The notes under the pieces are model-generated. The model made no database searches. It saw only the letters and a program-made list of their open reading frames with translations, and had not been told where the DNA came from. A DNA stretch of 46,931 bases from Bacteroidales bacterium (GTDB lineage Bacteria; Bacteroidota; Bacteroidia; Bacteroidales; UBA932): the NCBI GenBank assembly GCA_017625535.1, contig JAGAKR010000013.1, positions 1-46,931 of the forward strand, written 5' to 3'. Positions 9,398 to 19,317 of the stretch are shown one piece after another (position 1 is the stretch's first letter; each line of letters opens with the position of its first letter). Both the position numbers and the translations under genes were made by a program.

Positions 9398-10942
9398 TTA
9401 TTCCCACTCAATTGTTGCAGGCGGTTTTGAAGAGATGTCGTAACAAACCCTGTTTATCCCCTTTACTCCATTAATGATTGCATTGCTTACCTGTGCAAGG
9501 AATTCATAAGGCAATTGCGCCCAATCTGCAGACATTGCATCTGTACTTGTAACCGCACGGAGCGCCACAACCTGCTCATATGTACGTTCGTCCCCCATAA
9601 CCCCCACACTCTGTACCGGCAGAAGAATGGTTCCTGCCTGCCATACTTCTTCATACAATGATTTTCCATCCTTGCCTTTCCAACTGTGCAGTGCAGAAAT
9701 GAATATGTCATCCGCCTCCTGCAACATATGCACTTTCTCTCTTGTCACTTCACCCAACACACGAACTGCCAGACCGGGGCCTGGGAAAGGATGTCTCCCA
9801 ATGAGATTATCAGGCATTCCAAGTTCACGGCCAACCAGTCTCACCTCATCCTTGAACAGCCAGCGCAACGGCTCGCAAAGTTTAAGATTCATTTTTTCCG
9901 GGAGTCCTCCAACATTATGGTGGCTTTTAATCTTTTTCCCGGTAATATTCAGGCTCTCAATACAATCAGGATATATTGTACCTTGCGCCAGCCAACGCAC
10001 ACCTCCCAATTTGCGGGCCTCTTCCTCAAAAACTTCAATGAACTTGGCTCCAATTATCCTGCGCTTATGTTCCGGTTCAGAGACACCCTCCAATGCCTTA
10101 AAGAATTTATCCCCGGCATCAACACCTATAACATTAAGGCCCAAACACTCATAATCTTCCATCACCTTATTGTATTCATCCTTGCGCAACAATCCGTGAT
10201 CTACAAAAATACAGGTAAGGTTATGCCCAACCGCCTTATTCAACAAAACTGCCGCAACAGAGGAATCCACTCCTCCCGACAATCCCAGAATTACACGGTC
10301 ATTGCCAAGAGCAGATTTCAAATCCTTTACTGCAGTCTCCACAAAAGAAGCAGCACTCCAATCCTGTCTGCTGCCGCAGATATCCACTGCAAAATTCTTC
10401 AGCAAAAGCATTCCCTGTTCTGAATGGAATGCTTCGGGATGGAACTGCACACCCCATAATTTCTCCCCCTCAGCCTTATAGGCAGCATACCGGACCCTCT
10501 CAGTAGAGGCTGTGGCCCTGAAGCCTTCAGGCAATCCCGTAATTGTATCCCCGTGGCTCATCCACACTTGTGAACCGTCCCTGAAACCGCAGAACAATGG
10601 ATCTTCCTTATCCAATATTTCCAGATTTGCACGGCCGAATTCCCTTGAACCGGCAGGTTCCACACTGCCTCCGTAGAGTTGGGCCATATATTGCGCACCA
10701 TAACAGATTCCCAAAATAGGGTATCTGCCTCTGATTGGAGACAAATCAATCTTAAATGCATCAGGATCATATACACTGAAAGGTGATCCGGAGAGTATCA
10801 CCCCTATAATGCCTCTGTCATCTGAGGGAAATTTGTCATATGGCAATATCTCACAGAAAGTTCCGAGTTCCCTCAGACGGCGCCCTATCAATTGGGTTGT
10901 CTGTGACCCGAAGTCCAGGATTATAATCTTTTGCTGTTCCAT
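9398..10942 (-). CDS. guaA: GMP synthase (glutamine-hydrolysing)
   Basis: GuaA aminates XMP to GMP. The frame can be read from a TTG at 10951 overlapping the carB stop, but the ATG at 10942 gives the usual family N-terminus ([14 protein letters not shown]) and is preferred; this yields 514 aa. The N-terminal class I amidotransferase has nucleophile Cys80 in 'LGICYGAQ' and '[13 protein letters not shown]'; the ATP-pyrophosphatase domain carries the PP-loop 'GLSGGVDSS'; the dimerisation domain ends with '[11 protein letters not shown]', the expected C-terminus. It begins five bases after carB ends, so translational coupling is likely. Confidence 0.97.
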   Translation of the reverse strand: MEQQKIIILDFGSQTTQLIGRRLRELGTFCEILPYDKFPSDDRGIIGVILSGSPFSVYDPDAFKIDLSPIRGRYPILGICYGAQYMAQLYGGSVEPAGSREFGRANLEILDKEDPLFCGFRDGSQVWMSHGDTITGLPEGFRATASTERVRYAAYKAEGEKLWGVQFHPEAFHSEQGMLLLKNFAVDICGSRQDWSAASFVETAVKDLKSALGNDRVILGLSGGVDSSVAAVLLNKAVGHNLTCIFVDHGLLRKDEYNKVMEDYECLGLNVIGVDAGDKFFKALEGVSEPEHKRRIIGAKFIEVFEEEARKLGGVRWLAQGTIYPDCIESLNITGKKIKSHHNVGGLPEKMNLKLCEPLRWLFKDEVRLVGRELGMPDNLIGRHPFPGPGLAVRVLGEVTREKVHMLQEADDIFISALHSWKGKDGKSLYEEVWQAGTILLPVQSVGVMGDERTYEQVVALRAVTSTDAMSADWAQLPYEFLAQVSNAIINGVKGINRVCYDISSKPPATIEWE

Positions 10943-10947
10943 ATCTG

Positions 10948-13900
10948 TCAATCAATATCGTTACCGTATTCCGCCCAACTTTTAATTTCAAGGTCATCTG
11001 CAGCAAGTGTGCAGAATGCACCTATGAAGGCGCTTGCAAGACGGGCATTCGTAATTAAAGGTATATTCAGGTCTACAGCCGCCCTACGGATAATGTATCC
11101 GTTGTCCAATTCTCCTGCTGTAAGATTCTTTGGAATGTTAACAACCATATCCACCTCACGATTATGAAGCATATCAAGTGCCTGGGGGTGTCCGTTTTCA
11201 CTCGGCCAGAAGACCAGAACATTATCTACACCGTTTTCCGTAAGGTATCTTGAAGTGCCGCCTGTGGCATACAAGGTATAACCTTTATCCCGCAGTTGTC
11301 TGGCTGCCGGCAACATCTCGGCCTTTTGTCTGGCATTGCCAGTAGACAACAGGATATTTTTCCCCGGAATGTCATATCCTACAGAGAGCATTGATTTCAA
11401 GAGTGCGGATTGGGTGTCATCACCTATACACCCCACCTCTCCTGTTGAAACCATATCAACCCCCAATACCGGGTCTGCATTCTGCAGACGGTTGAACGAG
11501 AACTGGCTTGCCTTTATACCCACATAATCAAGGTCAAATAATGTTTTTGAAGGCTTCTCCACATCAATGCCCAGCATAATGCGTGTAGCCAGTTCCATCA
11601 AATTCAATTTTAGGATTTTACTCACAAATGGGAATGAACGTGATGCACGCAGGTTGCACTCTATTACTTTAATGTCATTGTCACGTGCAAGGAATTGTAT
11701 ATTGAAAGGTCCCGATATGGAAAGTTCTCCGGCAATCTTGCGGGAAATGTGTTTGATGCGCCTTACTGTCTCCATATATAATTTTTGTGGAGGGAACTGT
11801 ATTGTTGCATCACCTGAATGGACACCTGCATATTCAATATGCTCACTTATTGCATAGGCCATTATCTCCCCGTTCCGGGCAACTGCATCAAACTCAACCT
11901 CTTTTGCATTTTCAATAAAACGGCTCACAACAACAGGATGCTTTTTGGATACATTTGCAGCCAATTTGAGGAAACTCTCCAGTTCACCATAGTTTGAACA
12001 CACATTCATTGCCGCCCCAGAAAGTACATAAGATGGCCGGACAAGAACAGGGAAACCTACTTTACCAATAAAATCATATATATCCTTCATAGAGGTAAGT
12101 GCACTCCATTCCGGTTGGTCCACTCCAATTCTGTCAAGCATTGCAGAGAATTTGTCCCTGTCCTCAGCATTGTCTATAGAAACCGCACTTGTACCCAGGA
12201 TATGCACATTCTGTCCATCCAAACGCATTGCAAGATTGTTTGGAATCTGACCTCCGGCAGAGAGAATCACTCCATAAGGGTTTTCAAACTCCAGAATATC
12301 CATAACCCTCTCAAACGAAAGTTCGTCAAAGTAGAGCCTGTCGCATATGTCGTAATCTGTAGATACAGTCTCAGGATTATAATTTATCATTACACTGCGG
12401 AAACCCTCTTTACGGATTGTATTGAGTGCCTGTACACCACACCAGTCGAACTCCACAGATGAACCTATACGGTAAGCGCCGGACCCAAGTACAACAACAG
12501 AATTATGGTCATCCTTATATTCCACATCACTCTCAATGCCGCTATAGGTAAGATAAAGATAGTTGGTCTGCGCAGGATACTCAGCAGCCAATGTATCAAT
12601 CCGGGAAACTACAGGCAATATGCCATGCAACTTGCGTAATGCCCTTACCTTAAGCGCCCCCCTCTCCAGATCTTCATCAAAACCTATTGCCCTTGCAATC
12701 TGGAAATCAGAAAATCCCTGCCGTTTTGCCTTTTTCATCAAACTTTCCGGCATCTGCTCCAACTCACTGATGCAATGCAGCTGCATTGAAGTGTCAATTA
12801 TGTTTTGCAGTTTGTACAGGAACCACTTGTCAATTTTAGTAAGATTGTGAATCATCTCTACACTATAACCAGAACGCAAAGCACTGCTCACAACAAAAAT
12901 CCTGATATCTGTAGGTTCGCTCAGCGATTTCTCAATATCCTCAATTACAAGTTCCTTATTCTCCACAAAACCGTGCATTCCCTGACCTATCATCCGCAGC
13001 CCCTTCTGTATTGCCTCTTCAAAAGTACGCCCTATAGACATAACCTCACCTACAGATTTCATTGAAGAACCCAAGACCCTCTCCACACCATGGAACTTGC
13101 CCAGATCCCATCGGGGAATTTTGCATACTACGTAATCCAATGCCGGTTCAAAAAATGCTGAAGTTGATTTAGTAACGGAATTCTTCAAATCAAACAAGCC
13201 ATAGCCAAGGCCCAATTTTGCCGCTACAAAAGCAAGGGGATAGCCTGTTGCCTTTGATGCAAGGGCAGATGACCTGCTCAGGCGGGCATTCACTTCTATT
13301 ACACGATAATCTTCAGAATAAGGATCAAGTGCATATTGTACATTGCACTCCCCCACTATACCTATATGGCGTATTATACGGATTGCAAGTTCCCTGAGTT
13401 TATGATATTCACTGTTTGAAAGGGTCTGTGAGGGGGCAATTACAATTGATTCTCCGGTATGTATACCCAGCGGATCAAAATTCTCCATATTGCACACAGT
13501 AATGCAGTTGTCATACGAGTCGCGCACCACTTCATACTCAATCTCTTTCCAACCCTTCAAACTCTTTTCCACCAGAACCTGCGGCGAAAATGAAAATGCC
13601 TTTTCGCATAACAGGTCCAACTCCTGTTCATTGTTGCAGAAACCGGAACCAAGTCCCCCCAATGCATATGCAACCCTTATTATTACCGGATACCCCAACT
13701 CCCGGGCAGCATTGCGTGCATCCTGCAAATTCTCCACTGCCTGGCTGCTTATGGTCTTCACTCCTATTTCATCCAGCCTCCCGACAAATTTTTCCCTGTC
13801 CTCCGTATCTATTATTGCCTGTACCTGTGTACCCAGAACCTTTACTCCATATCTCTCAAGGACACCCTTTCTATACAGTTCAACTCCACAATTCAAGGCT

Positions 13901-14178
13901 GTCTGGCCGCCGAAAGACAAGAAAATGCTGTCGGGACGCTCCTTTTCTATTACCTTCTCCGCAAAATATGGTGTAACAGGGAGAAAATAAATATGGTCTG
14001 CTATCCCTTTGGATGTCTGCACTGTTGCTATGTTCGGATTTATGAGGACAGTCTCAATTCCCTCTTCTTTGAGTGCCTTCAGAGCCTGGCTCCCGGAATA
14101 ATCAAATTCCCCTGCCTCACCAATTTTAAGGGCACCTGACCCTAAAATCAAAGCCTTCTTTACATTGTATCTTCCCAT
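10948..14178 (-). CDS. carB: Carbamoyl phosphate synthase large subunit
   Basis: CarB joins bicarbonate, ammonia delivered by CarA, and two ATP into carbamoyl phosphate for pyrimidine and arginine synthesis. The 1076-aa length is typical. The two homologous ATP-grasp halves are visible: '[23 protein letters not shown]' begins the first, and the matching '[20 protein letters not shown]' opens the second near the middle of the protein. The C-terminal MGS-like allosteric domain includes '[15 protein letters not shown]', the region that binds UMP/IMP in homologues. The ATG follows the carA stop by two bases. Confidence 0.98.
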   Translation of the reverse strand: MGRYNVKKALILGSGALKIGEAGEFDYSGSQALKALKEEGIETVLINPNIATVQTSKGIADHIYFLPVTPYFAEKVIEKERPDSIFLSFGGQTALNCGVELYRKGVLERYGVKVLGTQVQAIIDTEDREKFVGRLDEIGVKTISSQAVENLQDARNAARELGYPVIIRVAYALGGLGSGFCNNEQELDLLCEKAFSFSPQVLVEKSLKGWKEIEYEVVRDSYDNCITVCNMENFDPLGIHTGESIVIAPSQTLSNSEYHKLRELAIRIIRHIGIVGECNVQYALDPYSEDYRVIEVNARLSRSSALASKATGYPLAFVAAKLGLGYGLFDLKNSVTKSTSAFFEPALDYVVCKIPRWDLGKFHGVERVLGSSMKSVGEVMSIGRTFEEAIQKGLRMIGQGMHGFVENKELVIEDIEKSLSEPTDIRIFVVSSALRSGYSVEMIHNLTKIDKWFLYKLQNIIDTSMQLHCISELEQMPESLMKKAKRQGFSDFQIARAIGFDEDLERGALKVRALRKLHGILPVVSRIDTLAAEYPAQTNYLYLTYSGIESDVEYKDDHNSVVVLGSGAYRIGSSVEFDWCGVQALNTIRKEGFRSVMINYNPETVSTDYDICDRLYFDELSFERVMDILEFENPYGVILSAGGQIPNNLAMRLDGQNVHILGTSAVSIDNAEDRDKFSAMLDRIGVDQPEWSALTSMKDIYDFIGKVGFPVLVRPSYVLSGAAMNVCSNYGELESFLKLAANVSKKHPVVVSRFIENAKEVEFDAVARNGEIMAYAISEHIEYAGVHSGDATIQFPPQKLYMETVRRIKHISRKIAGELSISGPFNIQFLARDNDIKVIECNLRASRSFPFVSKILKLNLMELATRIMLGIDVEKPSKTLFDLDYVGIKASQFSFNRLQNADPVLGVDMVSTGEVGCIGDDTQSALLKSMLSVGYDIPGKNILLSTGNARQKAEMLPAARQLRDKGYTLYATGGTSRYLTENGVDNVLVFWPSENGHPQALDMLHNREVDMVVNIPKNLTAGELDNGYIIRRAAVDLNIPLITNARLASAFIGAFCTLAADDLEIKSWAEYGNDID

Positions 14179-14180
14179 TG

Positions 14181-15227
14181 CTACAACATTTTTAAAAATT
14201 CATCAAAAAGGAACTCCGTATCGGTAGGCCCTGCTGCCGCTTCGGGATGGAACTGCACAGAAAACCAAGGTTTTCCTTTATGGCGGATACCTTCATTTGA
14301 ACCATCATTCATATTCACAAACAATGGTTCCCAATCTTGTCCCAAGGTATTGTCATCAACCGCATAGCCGTGGTTCTGGCTTGTAATGAAGCAACGGTCA
14401 GAGCCAAGATGCCTCACCGGCTGGTTATGGCTTCTGTGACCATATTTCAGTTTATAGACAGATGCCCCACCAGCCTTTGCAAGGAGCTGGTTACCCATAC
14501 AGATCCCAAAAATAGGTTTGTCACCCCTCATGGCACATCTGATATGTTCTACAGTCCGGGGACAATTGTCCGGATTGCCCGGACCATTGGAAAGCAGGAG
14601 ACCGTCATATTCCATATTATTGAAATCATAATTCCACGGAACCCTTATCACCTCCACCCCACGTTTAAGGAGACATCTGATTATGTTCTGCTTCACACCA
14701 CAATCTACAAGGAGAACTTTTTTCAGACCTCCTGCATTATAATGTATCACTTCTTTGCAGCTCACTTCTGCAACATAATTTACAGATCCATATTCAACAG
14801 AGAGCTGGGTATTGTCTGTACCCTCAATTTCTATCTTTCCACACATTACCCCCCTTTCACGCAAACGTTTTGCAAGTGCACGTGTGTCTATCCCTGTAAT
14901 TGCAGGTACATTTTCCCTTTTTAACCAGTCCCCAAGACTCTCTTCTGCATTCCAATGGCTGTAGGACTCACTGTAATCACTCACAATCAGGGCTTTTGCG
15001 TATATCCGTCCACTCTCCCAGAAACTGCTCCCAGGTACTCCATAATTTCCTGCCAACGGATAAGTGAGTACAATCATCTGCCCTGCATAAGAAGGATCTG
15101 TAAGACTTTCTGTATAGCCGGTCATTGCAGTGTTGAATACCACCTCGCCATTTGTACAATGCTCCGCCCCAAATGAGTAACCGTAAAAACGGCTTCCATC
15201 TTCCAGTATTAATGTTGCTTCATTCAT
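14181..15227 (-). CDS. carA: Carbamoyl phosphate synthase small (glutaminase) subunit
   Basis: CarA hydrolyses glutamine and channels ammonia to CarB. The N-terminal CarA domain starts with 'ATLILEDGSRFYGYSFG'; the C-terminal class I amidotransferase has the nucleophile motif 'FGICMGNQ' (the usual His after Gly is Asn here) and 'SVQFHPEAAAGPTDTE'. A TTG at 15233 is in frame, but the ATG at 15227 gives a normal 348-aa protein starting MNEATLIL. This ATG overlaps the purF-like stop by eight bases, implying translational coupling. Glutamine specificity is inferred from the intact Cys and His-Glu motifs. Confidence 0.97.
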   Translation of the reverse strand: MNEATLILEDGSRFYGYSFGAEHCTNGEVVFNTAMTGYTESLTDPSYAGQMIVLTYPLAGNYGVPGSSFWESGRIYAKALIVSDYSESYSHWNAEESLGDWLKRENVPAITGIDTRALAKRLRERGVMCGKIEIEGTDNTQLSVEYGSVNYVAEVSCKEVIHYNAGGLKKVLLVDCGVKQNIIRCLLKRGVEVIRVPWNYDFNNMEYDGLLLSNGPGNPDNCPRTVEHIRCAMRGDKPIFGICMGNQLLAKAGGASVYKLKYGHRSHNQPVRHLGSDRCFITSQNHGYAVDDNTLGQDWEPLFVNMNDGSNEGIRHKGKPWFSVQFHPEAAAGPTDTEFLFDEFLKML

Positions 15228-17046
15228 TTTCAATATAATCTATAAATGCTTTGTTAAGAAGTTTCAAACCGCCGCAAGTGGGATAATCCCCGCTGAAATA
15301 CCAGTCTCCCTGATGGCCCGAGCAGGATTTTTTCAAACCCTCAATTGTCTGGTACAATATCTCCACTTTTACATCAACAGAAACCGGAGCAAGAAGTTCC
15401 GCAATCCTGGCTGAAATCTCCTCATCTGTAAACTGCCCGTAAATCTCCTTCACATAATTGTGAATCATCTCCTTAGGTAACTTCTCCTGTGCCTTGCAGG
15501 AATCATAGACAGATGCAATTACACTCTCCTTTCCCTGTTCTTTCAGGAGCCCGATGGCAGCACGGAATGCAATGAACTGGTCAAGGCTGGACATATCAAT
15601 ACCGTAATAATCGGGGTACCGTACCTGAGGAGAAGAGGATACAATCACTATCTTCCTGGGATGCAGTCTGCTGAGGATGGATATGATGCTCTGCTTCAAA
15701 GTGGTGCCACGTACAATGCTGTCGTCAATTACCACAAGATTATCTTCAAACGGCACAATGCTCCCATAGGTTATGTCATAAACGTGGGCCGCAAGATCGT
15801 TGCGTTTTTCACCTTCAGAGATGAAGGTACGCAACTTGATATCTTTGATGGCAACTTTCTCGCTGCGTACCCTCATTGAAAGTATCTGCTCCAGCTCCCT
15901 GTGCCCAGGATTTTGCCCCAGTTCCTCAATCATTCTCAATTTCAACCCGTTCAGGTAATTGTTGAGTCCTTCCAGCATTCCATAGAAAGCAGCCTCTGCA
16001 GTATTGGGAATATAGGAAAATACAGTATGCACAATGTCATAATCAATGGATTTGAGTATTGCCGGCACCAGATTGTTTCCCAAAGCCTTGCGTTCCCTGT
16101 AAATGTCCATGTCACTGCCGCGTGAAAAATATATCCTTTCAAACGAACAAGGTCTCACCTGCTGCGGTTTGTTCACCTGCACAATATCCATAACACCCCT
16201 CTTGTTCAGTATAAGCGCTTCCCCAGGCTGCAATTCATTAACCGCATCAACGGGCACATCAAGAACAGTCTGTATTACCGGACGTTCAGAAGCCAGAACC
16301 ATAACCTCATCATCCATATAGTAAAATGCCGTACGGATACCCCAGGGATCACGCACGGCAAACATATCTCCACTGCCAGTAATGCCACATATTACATAAC
16401 CGCCATCCCAACTTTGGCTTGATGCCTGCAGAACATTTCTAAGATTCAGGCGCTCCTCTATGGATGATATCAAAGCAACTCCTTCCAATCCTTCCCCACT
16501 GCATTCCCTGTACAGCCTTTCAAATTCACAATCAAGTCTGTAACCAATCTGTTCCAGCATAATATATGTGTCTGAATACCTTCTTGGATGCTGTCCTTCA
16601 CAAGTTATTCCGGCAAATACCTCATCTACATTTGTAAGATTGAAATTACCGCACAATGCAAGATTCCTTGCCCTGAAATTGTTGCGGCGCAGGAATGGAT
16701 GAATATAGTCAATCCCCCTCTTTCCGGTTGTGGAATAACGGAGATGCCCCATATACAGTTCTCCGTAATTGCGGATATCCAGATTCCTGTGTACAGAATC
16801 AAAAATTTCAGATATGGCATTTGTACCAACGGCCCGCTCCCTGAACATATACTCACTACCCGGCACCGCATCAAGTTTTACACAAGCCAATCCGGCCCCC
16901 TCCTGACCTCTGTTGTGCTGTTTTTCCATCAGCAGATAAAGTTTGTCAAGAGCCCACCTCCAAGTCCCGTACTTGTTGTGGTAATATTGGAGAGGCTTCA
17001 TCAGACGGACCATAGCCACCCCACATTCGTGCTTTATCGTTTCCAT
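15220..17046 (-). CDS. purF: Amidophosphoribosyltransferase-type class II glutamine amidotransferase
   Basis: The protein matches PurF, which makes phosphoribosylamine from PRPP and glutamine, the first step of purine synthesis. An in-frame TTG lies 25 codons upstream, but the ATG at 17046 puts the catalytic Cys at residue 8 (METIKHECGV), fitting a short propeptide removed to expose an N-terminal cysteine. The Ntn glutaminase domain has 'HLRYSTTG' (about 101-108) and 'CGNFNLTNV'; the PRPP loop 'VVIDDSIVRGTT' is at residues 438-449. At 608 aa it is longer than the roughly 470-500 aa of classical PurF, as in the long Bacteroidales form that sits beside carAB. Whether it is the main PurF or a paralog cannot be decided here, since a second copy could lie elsewhere. 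It leads the operon. Confidence 0.88.
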   Translation of the reverse strand: METIKHECGVAMVRLMKPLQYYHNKYGTWRWALDKLYLLMEKQHNRGQEGAGLACVKLDAVPGSEYMFRERAVGTNAISEIFDSVHRNLDIRNYGELYMGHLRYSTTGKRGIDYIHPFLRRNNFRARNLALCGNFNLTNVDEVFAGITCEGQHPRRYSDTYIMLEQIGYRLDCEFERLYRECSGEGLEGVALISSIEERLNLRNVLQASSQSWDGGYVICGITGSGDMFAVRDPWGIRTAFYYMDDEVMVLASERPVIQTVLDVPVDAVNELQPGEALILNKRGVMDIVQVNKPQQVRPCSFERIYFSRGSDMDIYRERKALGNNLVPAILKSIDYDIVHTVFSYIPNTAEAAFYGMLEGLNNYLNGLKLRMIEELGQNPGHRELEQILSMRVRSEKVAIKDIKLRTFISEGEKRNDLAAHVYDITYGSIVPFEDNLVVIDDSIVRGTTLKQSIISILSRLHPRKIVIVSSSPQVRYPDYYGIDMSSLDQFIAFRAAIGLLKEQGKESVIASVYDSCKAQEKLPKEMIHNYVKEIYGQFTDEEISARIAELLAPVSVDVKVEILYQTIEGLKKSCSGHQGDWYFSGDYPTCGGLKLLNKAFIDYIENE

Positions 17047-17063
17047 TTTTCTGAAATATGCCG

Positions 17064-17071
17064 CAAAATTA
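17064..17071 (-). promoter_or_regulatory. Candidate -7 box for the purF-carA-carB-guaA-pyrG operon
   Basis: Read on the minus strand these bases are TAATTTTG, an exact match to the Bacteroides -7 consensus TAnnTTTG, 17 bases before the chosen purF start. No good TTG -33 box stands 19-21 bases upstream. The rest of 17072-17301, the divergent gap before the DapL-like gene, is A+T rich and shows no further structure that could be assigned. Confidence 0.45.
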
Positions 17072-17301
17072 AATTTGAAGTGTAAAACAGTATCCTTTGG
17101 GAACAGGGTTTTGAAGAGCAAAAAACCTCATCCTTTAAAATTCAAACCCAGACAAACCACACAGATTAAGAATCATTATAGATGATGGTAGAAAAATTAC
17201 AATTTATAAATATGTATGATTTTCCCGATGAATTTTTGCAGATTTACAATCACAATTTTAATGCATTCTCATTAACTTAGCACCCCAAATCGGGCAATGT
17301 T

Positions 17302-18537
17302 ATGGCACTTTTGAACGAATATTTTTTAGAGTTCCCCAGTGGCAATCTGTTCTCCGACATAGAGAGGGAAATAAACACATTCAAAGTAATCCGTCCCAAT
17401 GCAGCACCCATTGATATGGGGATAAATGATGTCACCATCCCCTTGCCATCATCAATTGTGGAAGCAATGCATAAGGCCGTGGACGATATGTCGGAATCAA
17501 GTACATTTCACGGATATGGCCCTGAACAGGGGTATGAATTCCTTAGGGATGCCATCATAAAAAACGATTTCAACACGCGTGGAATACACCTCACTCCAAA
17601 TGAAGTATTCATAAATGACGGAGTAAAAAGTGAGGTGGGAAATATTGGTGATATTCTGTGCGCAGACAATACTATAGGTGTTGTTGGACCAATATACCCA
17701 ATATACATAGAAAGCAATGTGATATCAGGCAGGGCCGGAGTGTTCAGCCGGGGCAAATGGAGCAATGTAAGTTATCTTGCCTGCAATGAAAGCAATGGAT
17801 TTACCCCAATGCCGCCGGATACTCCAATAGATATTGTCTATTTATGCTCTCCCTGCAATCCTACAGGGGCTGCCTACAGTAAAGGGCAACTGAAGAAATG
17901 GGTAGATTATGCATTAAAGAACAATACCCTCATTCTGTTTGACGCATCATATGAAGCCTATATCCAGTCTCCAGACATTCCTCATTCAATTTATGAAATA
18001 CGCGGAGCAAAAAAGGTTGCAATTGAACTGAGAAGTTTTTCCCGTACGGCAGGATTTACCGGTCTCAGGTGCGGATATACTATAATCCCCAAAGAACTGG
18101 CTGTACAGACTATGGAAGGAAAGAGGGTACAGATAAATTCGTTGTGGAGGAGGCGCCAGAGTGTAAGGTCAAATGGAGTCTCGTATGTAACCCAGTGTGC
18201 CGCTGCAGCAACATATTCACAGGAAGGGCAAAGACAGCTTGGTGAAACCAGAGAATACTATATGGATAATGTACGCCTGATGAGACGGACGCTTTCACAA
18301 TTGAATCTGAAGATTTACGGGGGCGAGCATGTTCCATACTTGTGGATCAAAACACCAAAGGGGACATCATCGTGGGAATTCTTTGAATCAATGCTTTACA
18401 GGGCAAAGGTAATATGCACACCTGGCATTGTATTCGGCCCGGGCGGTGAAGGATATGTGAGGATTAGTGCATTTGCCAATCGTAAAGATTGCACAGATGC
18501 AGCCGCAAGAATCAAAGAGTGGCTGGAAATCAAATAG
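17302..18537 (+). CDS. LL-diaminopimelate aminotransferase paralog lacking the PLP lysine
   Basis: Over its whole 411 aa the protein aligns with DapL, which converts tetrahydrodipicolinate to LL-diaminopimelate: 'FHGYGPEQGYEFL', 'GNIGDIL', 'IVYLCSPCNPTGAAY', 'LILFDASYEAYI', 'PDIPHSIYEIRGAKKVAIE' and 'TSSWEFFESML'. The PLP pocket Asp and Tyr (FDASY) remain. However, in the Schiff-base motif, normally SFSKTAGFTG, residue 248 is Arg (codon CGT at 18043-18045). Other positions usually conserved also differ: 'GINDVTIPLP' for the familiar GIGDxTxPLP, 'RRRQSVRSNG' for NRRQxxKFNG, and 'GIVFGPGGEG' for GxGFGPSGEG. The frame is intact, so selection seems to keep the protein. It may be inactive as a transaminase, regulatory, or altered in chemistry; calling it dapL outright would be misleading. 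No dapF or dapB lies nearby. Confidence 0.85.
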   Translation: MALLNEYFLEFPSGNLFSDIEREINTFKVIRPNAAPIDMGINDVTIPLPSSIVEAMHKAVDDMSESSTFHGYGPEQGYEFLRDAIIKNDFNTRGIHLTPNEVFINDGVKSEVGNIGDILCADNTIGVVGPIYPIYIESNVISGRAGVFSRGKWSNVSYLACNESNGFTPMPPDTPIDIVYLCSPCNPTGAAYSKGQLKKWVDYALKNNTLILFDASYEAYIQSPDIPHSIYEIRGAKKVAIELRSFSRTAGFTGLRCGYTIIPKELAVQTMEGKRVQINSLWRRRQSVRSNGVSYVTQCAAAATYSQEGQRQLGETREYYMDNVRLMRRTLSQLNLKIYGGEHVPYLWIKTPKGTSSWEFFESMLYRAKVICTPGIVFGPGGEGYVRISAFANRKDCTDAAARIKEWLEIK

Positions 18538-18623
18538 GAATTACCCTTTATGATTTGGGGCCAATTGAAATTTTGAGTAACTTGGAGAGCAAATTTTGAA
18601 GGACCAAATCCAAATATCAGGAG

Positions 18624-19106
18624 ATGACAGAAAAACAGATACAAATAAATTACAGGGAATACAATTCTGCTGAGGAAACTGCCAATCATTACTGGAGGCT
18701 GCTGGATGAGGCAGTGAAGGCAACAGAGAGTTCTTATGCCCCTTATTCCAATTTTAATGTGGGGGCTGCTGTGCTTATGGAGAATGGGGAGGTAGTTACC
18801 GGTTCAAACCAGGAAAATGCCGCATCTCCGTCGGGATTATGTGCAGAAAGGGTTGCCTTGTTTGCGGCTCATCACCGCTGGCCGGGAGTGGCCGTAAAAG
18901 CCATTGCAATTATAGGAAAAAGCGGCGGTGCCATTACCGGGGAACTCACCTACCCTTGTGCCGCCTGCATCCAGGTAATGCTGGAGAGCCAGAAGCGCTC
19001 AGGCAAACCGGTTGAGATAATTGTGGGATCTGCAGGGAAGATACAGGTGTTCCCATCTGTAGATGCATTGTTGCCGTTCTCTTTCGGCAATATACCCGGG
19101 AAATAA
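18624..19106 (+). CDS. cdd: Cytidine deaminase
   Basis: Cytidine deaminase hydrolyses cytidine and deoxycytidine to uridine forms in pyrimidine salvage. The 160-aa product shows 'SYAPYSNFNVGAAVLMENG', the zinc and proton-shuttle motif Cys73-Ala-Glu75, and 'PCAACIQ' with Cys112 and Cys115, the three-cysteine zinc site of the tetrameric class. An AGGAG-like stretch a few bases upstream supports the ATG. It follows the DapL-like gene by 86 bases in the same direction and ends before a strong hairpin terminator. Confidence 0.95.
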   Translation: MTEKQIQINYREYNSAEETANHYWRLLDEAVKATESSYAPYSNFNVGAAVLMENGEVVTGSNQENAASPSGLCAERVALFAAHHRWPGVAVKAIAIIGKSGGAITGELTYPCAACIQVMLESQKRSGKPVEIIVGSAGKIQVFPSVDALLPFSFGNIPGK

Positions 19107-19124
19107 CAATGATTATAAAACAGG

Positions 19125-19162
19125 ACGGGTGGCCTACCAAAATAGGCCACCCGTATATTTTT
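19125..19162 (+). terminator. Intrinsic terminator after cdd
   Basis: A perfect 12-bp stem (19125-19136 with 19143-19154, arms ACGGGTGGCCTA/TAGGCCACCCGT) encloses a six-base loop and is followed by ATATTTTT. It separates cdd from the SRP RNA promoter. Confidence 0.9.
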
Positions 19163-19164
19163 CA

Positions 19165-19195
19165 TTTGGGATATTGATAAATTTTCTTACCTTTG
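19165..19195 (+). promoter_or_regulatory. Promoter of the SRP RNA gene
   Basis: A -33 TTTG at 19165-19168 and a -7 TACCTTTG at 19188-19195 are spaced 19 bases apart, an exact fit to the Bacteroides primary sigma pattern. Transcription should start a few bases downstream, near 19199-19202. The same TTACCTTTGTGCCC string precedes rnpB. Confidence 0.75.
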
Positions 19196-19198
19196 TGC

Positions 19199-19304
19199 CC
19201 GGGTAAGTCATATACGACCAGCTCCTGCAAAACTCCCCCAGGGCCGGAAGGCAGCAAGGGTATGCGGTTGTAGCGGTGCGATATATCAAGCTTACCCTTT
19301 TTTT
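19199..19304 (+). ncRNA. ffs: Signal recognition particle RNA (small bacterial type)
   Basis: The domain IV core is unmistakable: 'AGGGCCGGAAGGCAGCAAGGG' spans 19240-19260 apart from its exact edges, with the GGAA tetraloop and the asymmetric AGCA internal loop that binds Ffh. Outer pairing is visible between GGGTAAG at about 19201 and CTTACCC at about 19291, followed by a T run ending near 19304 that serves as terminator. The RNA forms the SRP with Ffh for co-translational membrane targeting. Ends are estimated from pairing and the promoter and could be off by a few bases. Confidence 0.93.
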
Positions 19305-19317
19305 ATGCCCATATCCG

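Noticed and set aside
10943-10951. TTG start for guaA overlapping the carB stop
   Set aside because: The ATG at 10942 gives the family's normal N-terminus; the three extra residues are not expected.
8000-16000. Many long plus-strand ORFs opposite pyrG, guaA, carB, carA and purF
   Set aside because: They are shadows of strongly conserved minus-strand genes and show no family motifs.
17047-17121. Longer purF reading from an upstream codon
   Set aside because: It would bury the catalytic N-terminal cysteine behind 25 additional residues and covers the -7-like box.
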